Below, piece by piece: positions 11,164 through 24,164 of a stretch of 64,000 nt of DNA. The stretch is from Hyphochytrium catenoides. Lineage: Eukaryota; Sar; Hyphochytriomycetes; Hyphochytriales; Hyphochytriaceae. Where the stretch lies: contig FLMG01001956.1 in the NCBI GenBank assembly GCA_900088475.1, positions 62,001 to 126,000 on the forward strand. The letters run 5' to 3'. The stretch's first letter is position 1; every line of letters begins with the position of its first letter. The notes below the pieces were generated by a model that saw only the letters and a list, made by a program, of their open reading frames with translations, did no database searches and was not told the origin of the DNA. Both the position numbers and the translations under genes were made by a program.

Positions 11164-14100
11164 ATGCACTCAGAGCAACGAGCGGAACAGCGGGACTTTG
11201 ACCTGCTCTCAATGCTCCGCAATCACTTCCGAGAAAACTACACCGATGAGATCATCGTCCTCCTCATCGGCGCTGCCACACTTATGTACCTATACCGCAG
11301 CTCGTACAGCAAAGGAAGAAAGCTACCCCTTGTGTCACACCTATTGAGTGGCCGGAAGCTGCCTGGTGAGGTAGGAGTGGCCTTCTTCTCACTCCTTTCG
11401 TCCTTCTCCTAAAGCGTTTTCACTTCTAGAGCTTGTTCCTCGCTAAGGGCACCTTTGAAGGCTACATGTGGAAGAAAGGTCACCAGGTCAAGAGCTGGCG
11501 CAGACGGTGAGACCCAAAATAAGCGAGGAAGATGTGCTCCTGGGTTCGCTCCCGTCTGCTTTTGAGCAGTCTCAGAGCAACGATATATGGTATCTACTCA
11601 CTACTTCCCTTTTCCCTATCGTAATAGGTACTTTATCCTAGACGCGAACAACGTGATGCGCTACTACACGAGTGCGGAAGAAGCACACAGCAATGCTTCT
11701 CCCAAAGGCTCAATGGTGGTCGCCAAGGCTTCACCGTGGGACAAGAAACAGAACGGGCTCGTGCTCTATAGTGATGTGAGAAGGACTTCAAAAAGGCGAA
11801 CTCATCTTTCCCCCGCTGTCCTCTTGCCGTGACCGTATCATTCCTTAGCTTTCCATCGTCTTTTCCGCGCAGCCTGTCTTCAGGTGGCGCTTGTGTCATT
11901 CCCTGTTACTGGTGTTGGGACTACTAGTAGCTTGTCCGACGTGTGCGCTATTCTTTTGCAGGGATTACGTAGTCCTAACAAAGTGCTATCTTTTTACCCT
12001 CCCTCTGAGCAGTTGGGCCAGAGCCTCTATCTGTACTGTGAGAACAAGACCTCGCAGCGAAAGTAAGGATAGCACTAGTAGGGAGATAAGCAGAAAAGTG
12101 GTAGTGGAACGAATAGAGTTAAGGATTATCTGTCGGTCTAGTCTCTTGCTGACAGTCGCCCTTCTATCAAATTGATCAAAGGTGGCTGACTATCTTTGAG
12201 ACACGACAGCGAGAGACCATTCTTGACAATAGGGACGAGGTTGTAGATCTGAGCAAGGATCTAAACCTCACTAAACACAAAATAGATGCGCAGGTGAACG
12301 ACTTTCGTCTTACTCGCTTCTGCTCTTCGGGTGACACCTGTTCCACATTCGCTCTGATGGTTTTTGTCGGTACAGGTGTCTTCTTGTTCTATCGTATCCT
12401 AATTGAGATTGGGAAATGCTGACTACGGACTTGTAGATCCTAAAAGTCAAGATTACGGGCCAGCGAGATAAGCAGCGTGACAAGCAGACATACGTAGTAA
12501 TGAAGGTACAGGGCTGCTTTCTCTTTGTATCCTGTTGCTTGACATCTGACTGCTAATGTTTGACGTCAGTTTAAGTCAGACTTGGACGATTCATTACAAG
12601 AGGGAACGTCCGTCGGACAGTCATCAACGAAGAAAGGCACAGACACATTTGAATGGAACGAGAGCTTTTCTTGGTCCTTCCAGGTCGGGGCACTTGTTTT
12701 CATGCAATATGCACGTCGGCCTGGGGCCTTCCCTTTTACATAAGTAATAGTTTCGCACGCTTCAATAATGACTAACATCTGCTTACCTACGGATTGGCTG
12801 ACTCTAGGATCACGTCAAAGATGATAACAAGGAGAGCTCTGCGGACAGTGATGACAAAGCTGTTGTTGTCCGAGCCCTGCCCGATACGTAAGTGTCATCC
12901 AGGCGTCTCCTTTGCGGTCTGTCACCTTAGCCTCCTTCATTGCTCCTGCTTCTATTTCAGGGTTGCTTTTTACACTTTCGGCGTAATAGTCGTCGTATGA
13001 TGCGCACGCCTCACGCTTTTTCGTATGCACACATCGTCGCGCTTTTTTGTCTAAACATCACCATACAAGTGCTTTGCTATCTTGCCCTATCTTGACTGTG
13101 ACTTCGCCTGGTGACGACGCTCCTGCTTTCAGAATGGTTTGTCAGCTCTGGGAAGTCGCGCTCTTTAAAAACAGAAAGGTTGGGGCTGCCCGGATTGCGT
13201 TGTATGACATGTTTGGGTTCCACGGCATAGAGAAGGCCGACACGACGCTGACCTGCCCTGGTACATGCTTAGCAGATTTTCTCGAGTCGTTCGACCTGAG
13301 TTTCACTCGTTGCTGACCTGAGTTTGATTGACCGAACGTCAACAACTTTATGGAAAACCGAAGCTATGGCGTTTTCTGAACCGATTCTCTTATCTTTAGT
13401 CATGACGAAAGAAGGAGAGCATCTAGGGGTGGTGCAAGTTCAAATACATTATGAAGGAACAAAAGCTACAGGCAAAGAACCCTTCGTTGTCTCAGCGCCT
13501 GCTGATCGAGTGAAGTTGAGGACGGGATTGGTAAGACGGGGTTTGTCTACATCTTGCTTGGACTTCAGAGTAAACGTTTACCTTCACCCTCCCCGACAGG
13601 TACTGGAAGGTGTCAGCAGTGCAAAGGAAGTCTTCGACCTGCTTTGGTGCGTACGCCTGGTCTCGGACCTTCTTTTAACCACTTTCGCCTGCTTGAGCTT
13701 GACAGTCTAGACCGATCACTGCTAAGTATCACCTTCATTCTCTTCGTCAGGTCGGACGAGGCTGGAGTTTTCTGGCAAAAATATTATGACGTCCGCGGTG
13801 ATACTGAGGTGACGGAGCAGAAGTGGGAGAGCTCCTCCAAATATGGCGGGTTAACGCGAGAAGTGGTTTGCAGATCCCCAACAAATGCACCCATAGGCCC
13901 ACCCTCTACAGTCGTGGTAACTTTTTGCAGACTGTTGTTTATGGTGTTTCTCGTATTTGAGACATCCTTTTTGGATCAGCTTCTTGCCTTTAATGACCTC
14001 CGCCCGGAAACATGATATCTTTGAGTTTGACAAGCACTTCTGGTCATAGTCGTTGAACTTTAAATTTCAGTCTTCAGTCAACACGACGGGGACTCGACCT

Positions 14101-15955
14101 TTTATACACAGTCGGCATCCCAGTAACATTCTCTGGACGCATGTTAAATTTGCCCGTCACTTTCGGTTGTTGTGTTGTGTTCAGACAGGCGGTTCTCAGT
14201 GTCTCTGCTTTGCTCTACCCTTTTCATACTGTTTGTTTAGACTATCCAGCAACACGCTGTCCTCAGTGAAGATGGGAAGAGTCTAGTCGTAGAGGTAAAG
14301 ACGGTAAGCAGAACCTGCTTCGTGTGTTGTCCGCCATACTGAGGCGAAGCAGAGCCTTCGATAAAAGTTACATCCTGTTGGCTCCGTACTTCGGTACTCC
14401 ATTCTAACGCTTCCCTCCTTTTTGTTGTTGTTGTTGATCCATTGCAGACCCTTCACGACATACCCTACGGCGACTGCTTCCACGTGAGTGCTGTCCTCTC
14501 CAGAAGTTTTATAGTTCCATGGTTCACTGCACTCTTTAGCCACCCATGCTAGTTTCGGCCCCTTTATACACTTATTTGAGAACTAATGCTGTTTGCCGTC
14601 TCTTTTACCATCTATGATATACCGGAAATGTGTCCACGTTGGCTATATGTGTAGATTGAAGTCATCTACGTTTACTCCACAACTGGAGATAACGTCGTTA
14701 GTGCAGATGTCTTCCTTGCGATACCCTTTTCAAAGGGTTGTCTCTGGAAGGCTAGGATCATTGCCAACACAGAGGCACAGGTAGGTCTATAATATGAACT
14801 CTGCTAGTTCGCAGTTCCTCATTGCATCACAACTGCCGCCAGACAGCACTCGTCTGTTGCTTGATGAGTTTGTTGTAACCTTTGGCCTAGGTGCCAAATA
14901 TCCTTCGTCCGATTCTGCAGAAGTGGTCATTACATCTCCTCTGTTTCGCATAAAGCGGACACTTACTCCTCTACATCATTATTTGTCTGACCTTGCCGCT
15001 CTGTATGCAGTATGGCGAGTCAGTGGACCTTATCTTCTCGTTGGCGAGGTCCCATATCAAGGAAGGGCCCAAAGAAGGTGGCGACGGGAACAGTTCTGGA
15101 TCCACCTCCAATTCTCAACGGATTCCGAAGATCGTGTCTAAAGTTTCCAAGCTCATGGATAGTGATATCGCCATAGAAGAAGTTTTTGAGAATGAGAGGT
15201 CAGCCGGAAGCACTTTAAGCTCTTTTTTAGCTCTTATGTTGAGTTCTGTCGTCCACGATTTCAAGAATACAAGTACCATCGACTGTGGTCGGGCAAGTTT
15301 CACGGGCCTCGTGCTGCATTCTCAGTTCTCATTAGTTTCTTCCTATCATGTCGTCTGAAGGTACAACCTCGTCACTGGTTGGGGCCCGGGACATCTCTTC
15401 CCCACTGATCGTCGTCGGTTCACAAACCGTATGGGGGACAAGGAGGTGGACATGCAGAGCATCAAGCTTCCAGAGAATTGGGTCTGGGAATCAGATTGGA
15501 AGGTGGACACCAAATATACAGACTGCGACGAGCAAGGTAGGAGGCAATGCCCTTATATGAGCCTTCGGCTGCTTGCAGGACTGGTAGATGGAGACCAGGG
15601 GACTATCGTTGCATCAGGGTTAGGGTAGTAGAGTGAGGAAGAACGTGAGCTAGGTGTCGGACTAGGAGAGACGTATCCTTTCTGTCCGTAAAAATGCGGC
15701 GTCCCTCCCCGTGACCAAGAAGGCGGAAGCCGCCAAATTTCCCGTCACTGGAGTTCCTTTGAGCTTACCTTGTGTTTAACATTTGTAGGATGGAGCTATG
15801 CAAGCTCCTTTCCACGATTCAATGAGCATTTGAGAAGAGGCAAGTCTCGTGCCACGAAGGGAATGTCAGTAGTCCGACGAAGGAGGTGGGTCCGAACATT
15901 AATGCGGATGCCAAATGCCAGTGGGACTGAAGGATCCAGTGCCATCTCGGGATAA
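11164..15955 (+). CDS. TM-PH-C2-VASt-DysF lipid-transfer / membrane-contact type protein
   Basis: Eighteen exons join with no phase conflict to 711 codons: 11164-11370, 11430-11506, 11628-11775, 11962-12062, 12182-12293, 12437-12505, 12570-12683, 12808-12887, 13133-13260, 13400-13530, 13600-13646, 13751-13916, 14241-14303, 14448-14483, 14655-14780, 15011-15198, 15361-15536 and 15789-15955. Order: a membrane helix at residues 30-45; a PH domain from GYMWKKGHQVKSWRRRYF; a C2-like domain at about 216-345 (ILKVKITG, FEWNESFSWSFQ, ARIALYDM); a VASt (StAR-related sterol-transfer) domain at about 400-545 (VFWQKYYDVRGDTEV, NAPIGPPSTVV, IPYGDCFHVEVIYVYS); and a dysferlin domain (GPGHLFPTDRRRF, WVWESDWKVD, GWSYASSF, VRRRRWVR). 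In known proteins VASt domains move sterols at organelle contacts and DysF domains occur in peroxins and dysferlin. An ER-anchored tether is the natural guess; that role is inference. Confidence 0.85.
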
Positions 15956-16258
15956 GAGAGCTACGACGCGGAAGTAATCGGAAGGAGTCGGAGATTTGTG
16001 GATAGTGATAGAGCTAAAGAGAAGAGAGTTCACCAGCGACTATTTTATTTGTTATATATCAACATGACCAAACAAAGATACAGAGTGACCTGCGTGCCAT
16101 TATCGCCCCTCATTTTAGTCAGAATGTACCGCCAACCACTTATACTCCTCTATAACTTGTGGGGGACGTGGATAGCACCAAGAAGTTACCTTAATGGAGC
16201 TCCACACAGGACCACGCCACAGTCGTGCATTTGGGGCCTCATTAGTGAAGGGTCGGAT

Positions 16259-19200
16259 CTAGATCTGGACCTCCTCTTCCTTTTGCTTTTCGGCGAGAGT
16301 GATTAAATCATTCGCTATGACGGTCAACTGTTGCACCTCCGCAGACAGCCGCTGTGAGACAAATCTGTGATCAGTAGCGCAGTTCCTTCATCAGGAGTTC
16401 TTTTTATCTCGTTGAGCCGCCAGTTCATCTTCTCCTCATACCGCCTTTCATCCATCGCTTCTCCGTTGTACGAAACCCATTTGACACTTAGTGCGCCCCT
16501 GGCTTACCTTGATCTCTGCCTCCGCATCTACTAGGCGCACCTTCAGCCCACTGTTCTCGTGCTCCAACCGTAGAGTTCGTTCGGCGTGCTATCATAATTT
16601 TGTTAATCACACAAGGATGAAGGTTGCAAAAGGGGAGCAAGAAAGAATCAAGGACCACTGGGTAGCCCAGACTGACCGGAAGACTGCTAAACGGATCAAG
16701 AAAACATGAGAACAAATAGAGGTATCAAGTGTACCTGGGCCAGAACTCTATCCTTCTCTGTTAGGGCAACGCTTTTCCCTCGCTTCTCTTCCTCCAACAT
16801 TGCCAGCCTTGATGAAAGCTCGGCAGTAAGACATGTCTGGTGCATAGGGGCAAAAAAGGTCAAATGCACTCTCCTTTATGGTTCTGACAGAAGGATAAAA
16901 GCACAAGGTATACAAACAACCGAAGACATGTAGATAGTGTAAGATGGCAGCCAAAGCGACAAATAAGAAACTCCATGCCAAAAGTGAGTGCTGAAACTGC
17001 AGCCGAATAGAGTTGTATTTTGTTCCAACCCAAGGGACAGAGTAGTTGCCGAGCGAAAGCGGCGCAAGAACGATTCCGTTTACTCCGCTCAACTCTTACT
17101 GGACTTTGGTGGTAGTTGTGGGCTCTGCTTTGGGTGATTCTTCCTTTTACATAGAGCTACACTCACCTTCTCTGATAGCTGGACTTTGGTGTTAACGAGC
17201 TCACCCTCCAAGACCCTAATTCTTGGCTCTGAATGGCGTACGCGTTCCCTATGGACGACCTCCTTAAATAAATTCATAAAGGTCCCGTGAACGGAACAAG
17301 TAGAGCTGAAGGTAGGTAGGAGGAAGCCAGAAGGAGAAGACCCTGGAAGATAACAGTATAATCGAAGCTTGCGCACCCTAGGGTTTCCAGCTCCTGAACC
17401 GTCTTCTTGTGCACTTCTTGCAGCGTCGCCAAGTCCTGCTTTAGCGCGTCTACCCCCTGATCAACCGTATAATAATAGATGGTTAGGTATGTTCATCGCC
17501 TCCAATTGCCCCTCCATGAAGATGTTAGGTTTGTTCTCTCTTCTCCGTCCATCCCGATTGCAGCTAGATCTACGCAATCTGACAGTAGCTCGGCTTTCGT
17601 ATCTCTCGCTTTCCTGAGTGTAAAATGCTGACCTCTATCTCTTTCCGAAGCGTCTCATTTTGCGTGGCAAGTTTATCGCACTTCCGCTGTGCCTTGGCTG
17701 CTAATTCTCTGTTCATATCACCCATAGTTTGTTTCAGGCGTGCAAGGTCACTTATGCGCTGCCGATCTTTTGCCTCAACTCGCGCTTGCAGGCTGCTCAC
17801 GGTCTAGGATTAAAAGGAACAGCGGTGAATTAGCGCAAAGACAAAGCCTATGGAGATAGAACAACACAGCAAAGCAAAGAGGGGAGAAGGGACATATCAA
17901 ATACTTTGAACATAAGACGGCTGGATTCCCTTCTCACCTCCGTCAATGCCGCTTCCGCAGTTCTAAGCCTCGTTAATTCCACTGAAAGGCCCTCCATTTC
18001 TGAGCTTCTGGCCTCATTCTCACGTCGATGGAATTGCAGCTCCGTCTCGAGCCTTTCCCTTGTTAGCTTTTCCATGTTCAAGGCAGACTGACGATTGAAT
18101 CAAGACATCTATGAGGGTGATACACTAAGATGGGGGACGATCGGGCAATGAGAGAGAGCTATATACTCCGAATTAATTGCTATGACGAACATGAAGAGGA
18201 CGAGTAGTATAGAGGGCAGGCAGAGAGATAAAGTGACCTGATACTGTGCAGAACTCTCTAATGCTTTCTCGGTCTCTTCTGACTGGGCCCTCAGCCTGTC
18301 CTCTAACACTCGAACCTTCTCCTCATTTGCAACTGTGAAGCGCTCGTATTGACTTACAAGGTCGTCTATGGGAAAAGAGGGCAGCATAGGAATACATCAG
18401 GTCATGGGACCTCCTCCCTGGAGAAGATAAGTTCTGAAGAGCCTGAAAGCCCGGAAGGGGAGGCGAATTAAAAAGTGCATGTCCCAGTCGGTGCGTCCAT
18501 GAGTAAAGGGCATGAAGCGGTGACGACGGGCGAGCTAACGTGGGCCTTCAACTTTCACTCCCACTCACCAAGCTCTTTGAGCAGGACTTGATTTTCCTCT
18601 CTGGTCTTTGCGTTAACTTCCGTGAGGTGGTCGAGCTCCTTCTTCGTGTCGTAGATCTCTATCTTCAGCGTCTGAACTTCCCGCCCGTGCTGCAGCTCCA
18701 GCTCGCGCTTACATAGACAATTAAAACGTTAAGGCCCCTTTCCGCTGTCCATATGGTGCCCGCTATCCTATTGTAGCGAGCCTAATCTGTCTCTAGGTTC
18801 AATCTGTTGCCTTTGACGGTGGAATAGCTCTAGTTTTGCCATTCTAGTTACCTCCTGAAGCTCTGACTCTATGACTAGTATCTAGCCCCCAGCTTCTCCC
18901 GGGTTTCTAGGGACTCTAGGTACCTGTTCCCACCCCACACGGCCACTATAGATACTCTTCATACCACTAACCTCTTATCAATACTCTCCTCGTACTTAGC
19001 TCTTGTCTTCTTCTTTATGTTTCACTCTTTGTGTTGCACCTGTTATGACCCATTACTTCATCTTACCAGTTTCTGCTTGAGCAGCACGTCCACTTCTGCC
19101 TGGGAGTATTTGGGTGCGAACTCCTCCGTCGCATACTTGTTTGCCATGAGCAGCATAGTCTCTCTCCGCTTGGGCTTGTTGCTGTTGCTTCTCTCCTCCT

Positions 19201-19533
19201 CTGCACCAAGTCCCGTAAGAATGGCAAGGAAAGAGACCGACTTGTGACAGGCAAGAGGTGCAAGAGTAACAATGTTCTCGCAAGAGCGCTATGCAAAAGT
19301 TCCAGTTATAACCGGCAAAGCGTAGGAGAAGAGACTCGCACTCAAACGAGAGCGAAAGGAATGAGAAGAAGAAGGAGTGTACCTCTGGACTCGTTAAGCG
19401 ATATGGACGCCAATGGGCTTCGTAGGGAAAGGGGACCAAGGCTGTCTGTCTGGGAAAGTGTCACTTCCTCCACCTCCCTCTCCTCTATTGAGGAAGGAGA
19501 AACCATAGTCTCGTCGTTCAGTTCCGCTGACAT
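16259..19533 (-). CDS. Coiled-coil protein, function unknown
   Basis: Fourteen minus-strand exons: 19533-19383, 19200-19067, 18994-18965, 18881-18852, 18707-18569, 18365-18238, 18087-17938, 17803-17633, 17456-17377, 17221-17167, 16818-16735, 16588-16508, 16460-16442 and 16364-16259. They give about 452 residues. After a Ser/Glu-rich head (MSAELNDETMVSPSS) and a conserved-looking ETMLLMANKYATEEFAPKYS segment, almost all the rest is heptad coiled coil (for example EKVRVLEDRLRAQSEE, TRERLETELQFHRREN), ending in AEKQKEEEVQI. No motor, kinase or zinc motif was seen. It resembles centrosome/ciliary or Golgi coiled-coil proteins only in style. Two 30-nt exons and one of 19 nt are tentative. The junction at 16507/16461 is off by one base, so a sequence error or another splice exists there. 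The rest is in phase. Confidence 0.7.
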
Positions 19534-20085
19534 TCTTTCACCTCAAACTCTCTTATAGCTCGTTACTTGCTGGTGGCCAGAAGCACCACTTGAGCTTCTT
19601 AACTTTCTACGGAGCTTTACTATTGCCTCTCGATGAATCTCCCGCAATCCCCAAGCAGCTAGAGGAGCTAGCCCTACTGCAAGCCACAGATATGCCTAGT
19701 AGGAGGTAACCTGGTGCAAGAAGAGTACTCCCAAGCTGTGTGATCAAGCGATGCCGATGTCCGATGTCAGCAATCAGCCGAAGGAGGTCAGATCAGCAGA
19801 GAGAGAGAGACACACACACAGAAAAAGTCAGAGAGAAACAGAAGAGAACAAGAGAGCGTTCAAAAGTTCCGAGCCGTTAGAGGTGGTAACGGCTAGTTGA
19901 AGCACCTGTCTTTCTTGTCTGGATTGTTTGGGTTCTGATGTTTGGGCCTCAGAGATCTTTGGGCCTCAGAAATGATGAGACGGAAGACGTCGCTGCCAGG
20001 ACCGCCGGCAGACCTCCGTCAAGCCCTCGTTCATCACAAGGAGGACGACAGTTAGAAGCTTTGTGCCAGGAAGGCGAAGAGACCC
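19534..20085. other. Divergent intergenic region
   Basis: Lies between the starts of the coiled-coil gene (-) and sedoheptulokinase (+), so it should hold both promoters. A short GA/CA dinucleotide run is at 19797-19820. No TATA box stands out. Confidence 0.4.
19797..19820. repeat. GA/CA dinucleotide run
   Basis: A GA run of about six units is followed directly by a CA run of about five units, then AG-rich sequence to about 19855. Confidence 0.6.
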
Positions 20086-23024
20086 ATGGAGTTGGCGTTA
20101 GGGATTGATGTCGGCACCACGGCAGTCAAGGCTCTGATCTGTGGCCTGCCTCCTGCTGGAAACAAGCAGCGGGTGCAGTCTCCGGTCATACTTTCGAGGG
20201 CCAACATCCCTACACATGCATACATTAAGCATGAAGATGGACATAAGCATGGTCGACGGGAGCAGGACGTAGAGAAAATTGTGAAGGCCATGACCACAGC
20301 GATTCTGACGCTGCCCGCCGAACAGCGCAAAGAAGTAAGCCGCTAGTCTTTGCTTCATCCTCACTCAGCTTTTTCTCTTCCTCATTCTCCTTCCTCCCTT
20401 GCACTCTCTCTAGCCGTCTCCCCTCTGCCTCTACCATCCCTTCTCTTCTCTGTCGTGTCCTTGTATTGGATGCATGGCAGCAGCTCTTTTCGGCTACTAT
20501 AACGCCGCGGCGAAAGTGAACGACTTTCTGAAAGCGCTCTCCATCTCATCTACTAGATTGAAAGTATCGGTATCGCAGGGCAGATGCACGGCATCGTTTT
20601 CTGGAAGGCATCTGCTACCTTCTTCACTTCCACGGCGGCCGACGTTCCTTTATCTTTCACAGGCAAGAAAGCCTGTTCACCTCTTATTACCTGGGAGGAC
20701 CAGCGCTGCGACCGAGCCTTTCTGCAGCTTCTTCAGGGAGACACCCCCTATAAGCTTTACTCAGGTACTACCTTTACTCGACCTACCTCTCCCCTGCCAG
20801 ACGTTCCTCGATCTTACCCTGCTGGATGTCTACTGGGACGAATATGATTAGCTCTTAGCCTCTAGCAAGGCTTCCACAGGTTCCTAGGACTGAACTTTCT
20901 TCCGTCTTTCAATCATGACATTCTCTCGGACGCCTTTTGACTATGGACTGGACTAGGATATGGCCTGGCCACATTTGCCCATCTCATTGAGTCCTCGCCT
21001 TCCTTCTACGCACCTTTCGATTGCTGCGGGACCATTCAGGACCTTATTACCTTTCTCCTGATAAATGGAAACAGTCACTCAGATGTCTTTATCGACCGCA
21101 CAGATGCGGCGAGCTGGGGCTTTTTTGACGACAAGAAGGACTGCTGGGATGGAGTGCGGTGAGAAGTCTACTTGTCTAAGCATCTACTTCAGGATTGCGC
21201 TTCCTCAACACCGTTCTGGGTACTTTAGTAAGTGATAGCTCTCTTGTTGGAGGTGCTGCAGTTCTACCGCCTGGAGGTTTCGGGCTTCTCCATAGCGCTC
21301 TTATGATTTCTCAGCTATTCTCAAGACATACTTTGAGCAAGCATTTGCCCTAAGTTAACCATTGTTTCGTTTAGCCTTCACTCTCTCAACATACCTCTGC
21401 ACATTCTTCCGAAGATCTACCCTTCTGGGACTATGGTGGGTAGTTGTGACTCCTTTCTGGCAGCTGCCCTTGGGCTTCCAAGGTCCGCTTCCATTAGTGT
21501 CGCGATGGGGGATCATCCTGCTTCACTGGTGTCTCTTATAGGCTATCGGGAAGAGGAATGGTCGTCTGATGCAGGTATTAGGGCTAAGTACTTCTCATAG
21601 AAGGAGGTTGAAAGAAAAGCTCTAAGAGATCAAGGCTAGGGTGGTCCAGTAAATCTACCCATTTCTGATAGAAACCGTCACTTATGTTTGACCTTTGGCT
21701 CTTGTACTCTCCCCCGTAGCACTCAATATTGGCACCTCTGCTCAGATTGCTGTGGTTCTCCCGCGAGGAAACCTTGATAAGGACTGTCAATCAGAATTGG
21801 ACGCCCTGGTCCGGGAGGGCAAAATAGAGATTCGACCTTTTGTCTATGGAAGAAGGATTGCTGTGGCGGCATCCTTGAACGGGTATGAGAGCAATCTGAC
21901 ACTCCTTCGATTAGTTCTCGCGCTCATTTTCAACATATCTCATTTGGTCTGATACCTCTTTGTGTGTCGTTCTTCTTCGGATTAGAGGAGGATCTATTTT
22001 GCTATAAGGGCTTCTTTGGGTCGTCGAGTCTAACGCTGAAATATCTTAACCTACTTGGTAGGGGCAATGCCGTTGAATTTTTGGTACAGACAATAGAGAG
22101 GTGGCAGAGTGAGCTGAGAAGCATTGGAGAACAAAGTGAGCAGGGAGAATACCAATCAGAACAGAGTTCACGGGAACAGGTCTATCAATTCCTCATCGAC
22201 CAAGCACTTAAGAGTACTGATAAGCACCTGCGGGTTAGACCAACTTTTGCTGGCGAACGTTACAACCCAGACCTGAAGGTATCGAAACGCTGGAAGCTCA
22301 GCCTTTCCTCTTCATGGTCTATTCCGTCTAGGTACTATTCCCTCTCGTTTCGGTCGGCGCCAGAGTGAGCGGCCGCTCTCTGGGTTTGGTTTTGCTTGGT
22401 CAATTATGTCGTACTGCCGCGCTTACTACCTGTCTCCTCCTTCCGATTCCCACCCTTCTTGCTGGGGGCTGTTGAACTCTGTGCCATGATTACCTACGCT
22501 CAACGAGAGCTTTCGCCTCAGGGATCCATAGAGGAGATATGCAATGTGGCACCATTGGGGTTGGGAGACTTGGCCGCGGGAACAATGAAGGGCATCGTGG
22601 AAAACCTTTTTGAGCTCTTCCCTCCAGAGCTTCTAAGAGGCTTAGGGGTCAAGAGGTAGATGTTCCTGGGAGATGTCCTTGTTGGCCTCATGTCTTACAA
22701 TTGCTCAGGCCCTCCTTCAATAGGAGTTCTGTTTTCTTCTTTCGAGTGGCCCTATGGGTGTTCTTTGCTTGGCCGTTTGCGTGGTTCTCCCTCGATACGT
22801 TTGTGTTTCAGCCTTACCCTTTGGTTTTCCGTACTCAGATTTTCTTTCAATCACCATCATCTAGGCTCATTGGTACCGGAAGTGCACTGCGTCGGAACAC
22901 CTTTCTCCAACAGTACTTTAAAAGCCGATGCGATCTACCTCTTAGCATAGGAGAAGAGACAGACGCGGCACTGGGAGTTGCAATCCTCTCCCATGCTTCC
23001 ACCTGTCAATCACTTACCCTATAG
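20086..23024 (+). CDS. SHPK: Sedoheptulokinase (FGGY carbohydrate kinase)
   Basis: Eight exons in phase give 510 residues: 20086-20334, 20557-20764, 20957-21158, 21375-21574, 21720-21882, 22062-22278, 22522-22655 and 22865-23024. The enzyme class transfers phosphate from ATP to sedoheptulose, feeding sedoheptulose-7-phosphate into the pentose-phosphate pathway in the cytosol. The start LALGIDVGTTAVKALI is the FGGY phosphate loop. SIGIAGQMHGIVFW, SPLITWEDQRC, SGYGLATFAHLIE, ISVAMGDHPASL, ALNIGTSAQIAVVLP, VAASLNGGNAVEFLV, RPTFAGERYNPDL and LIGTGSALRRN follow the animal SHPK order closely. Residues 350-385 contain a Glu/Gln/Ser-rich insertion absent from the human enzyme as I remember it. A 24-bp intron-like stretch at 21440-21463 is in frame, and I read it as coding. 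Other FGGY kinases (glycerol, xylulose) fit less well. Confidence 0.9.
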
Positions 23025-24164
23025 ACGAGGCCTCTGCGAGATCAGGGCCTCTCGTGAACTATGGTTGGAAAGATTTCCTTCAGAAGCTAGAGGCTTTATG
23101 GCTCTAGCGTCACCGACCGTCTAGCACAGGGCGGGGGCACCCCCAGCTAAGACTTTAACAAAGTCGGTTTCAATTTTCGTCTAGCTTACTGCTACGACAC
23201 CGTTGGCCACGTGAACAGGGGACCCTGCCTATCTTGACTCGCGCACTTCTGAAATAGAGTCTCTTATCACCACACCTCAGGAATGAATCAACTTTGGCCA
23301 TGGGAGAGATAACGCTTTAGCATCGAGTCCTTGTATGGCCCAATTACCATCGCGGTCCCTTGCATATGTAATGGGACTGTTCCCTAAGAAATGGACGTTA
23401 ATTACTTTAATCTAGATACCTTCGATGATACTATACACTCCCTTTTCATAGGAGCGAGGTATTTTGCGCGCTTGGTCGGATCCGCTCGACTATTCTCCAG
23501 CTGTGACCTCTATGCTTGGATGCCCCACAGGTTTGCCAGAAGGAGGAATAGAAACAGCTATTCGGCTATTGATTATGGATCCACTGCTGGTAACGGTGAA
23601 AGTGTAGGCATTCGGTTTGAGGTGTGGCACAGGAAGACTCTTTTTCCCTCCCCCGTGCAACGCCGCAAGGACCTCGCGAGGGTACTTGATGCCATGGCTT
23701 CCCACATGGTGGCCCTTCGCTCTCGCTATCAATCTCTCTTTCAAAAAGGCAAATCCGGGCACAGTCATCGTTGCAAGCGGAGGGTGAGGATGTTCTTTCC
23801 TCTCCTTTTCTGCCTGGAATATGGACGCAAGAGGAAACGTCGCTCGCCACATGCTCTCGGGCACCTTGGTGAGGCTCTCTAGGTTCTCGCACGCCGCAGA
23901 AACACCAGAGAAGCTAGCTGTTCTTTCCCTATCGCCTCTTGACGAAGGAAATCTCTCTTTTCTCCCCTTTGATGGCGGCTTGTGGAAGAGTACTCTAGGT
24001 GCTCCCTCTGCGTTCTGAGGTGGGTCCAGGCTTGCCTTTCCCAGAACTTCATCATCACTTGTTGCCCGCAAGTGTGGCTGTCATCATTACAATGGGTTGT
24101 TAGATATGCAATCACAGAATCAAAGGTAGAGAGGTCAGGGCGCTTTCAGAGCAGAACTTCAGCA
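23025..24164. other. Intergenic, convergent gene ends
   Basis: Between the ends of SHPK (+) and the capping-enzyme homologue (-). Overlapping long open frames at 23391-23882 (+) and 23490-24071 (-) have no recognisable domain and no convincing splice partners. They are most likely chance frames. Confidence 0.4.

Noticed and set aside
16259-16460. Apparent double frameshift at the end of the coiled-coil gene
   Set aside because: A 19-nt exon with a GTATGAG donor and a CACAG acceptor restores the frame, so indels need not be assumed there; only the upstream junction stays one base off.
21440-21463. 24-bp GT-AG segment in sedoheptulokinase as a micro-intron
   Set aside because: It is in frame and too short compared with other introns here; reading through gives a family-like sequence.
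23391-24071. Overlapping long ORFs on both strands
   Set aside because: No motif, no neighbouring exons and mutually antisense; likely chance.
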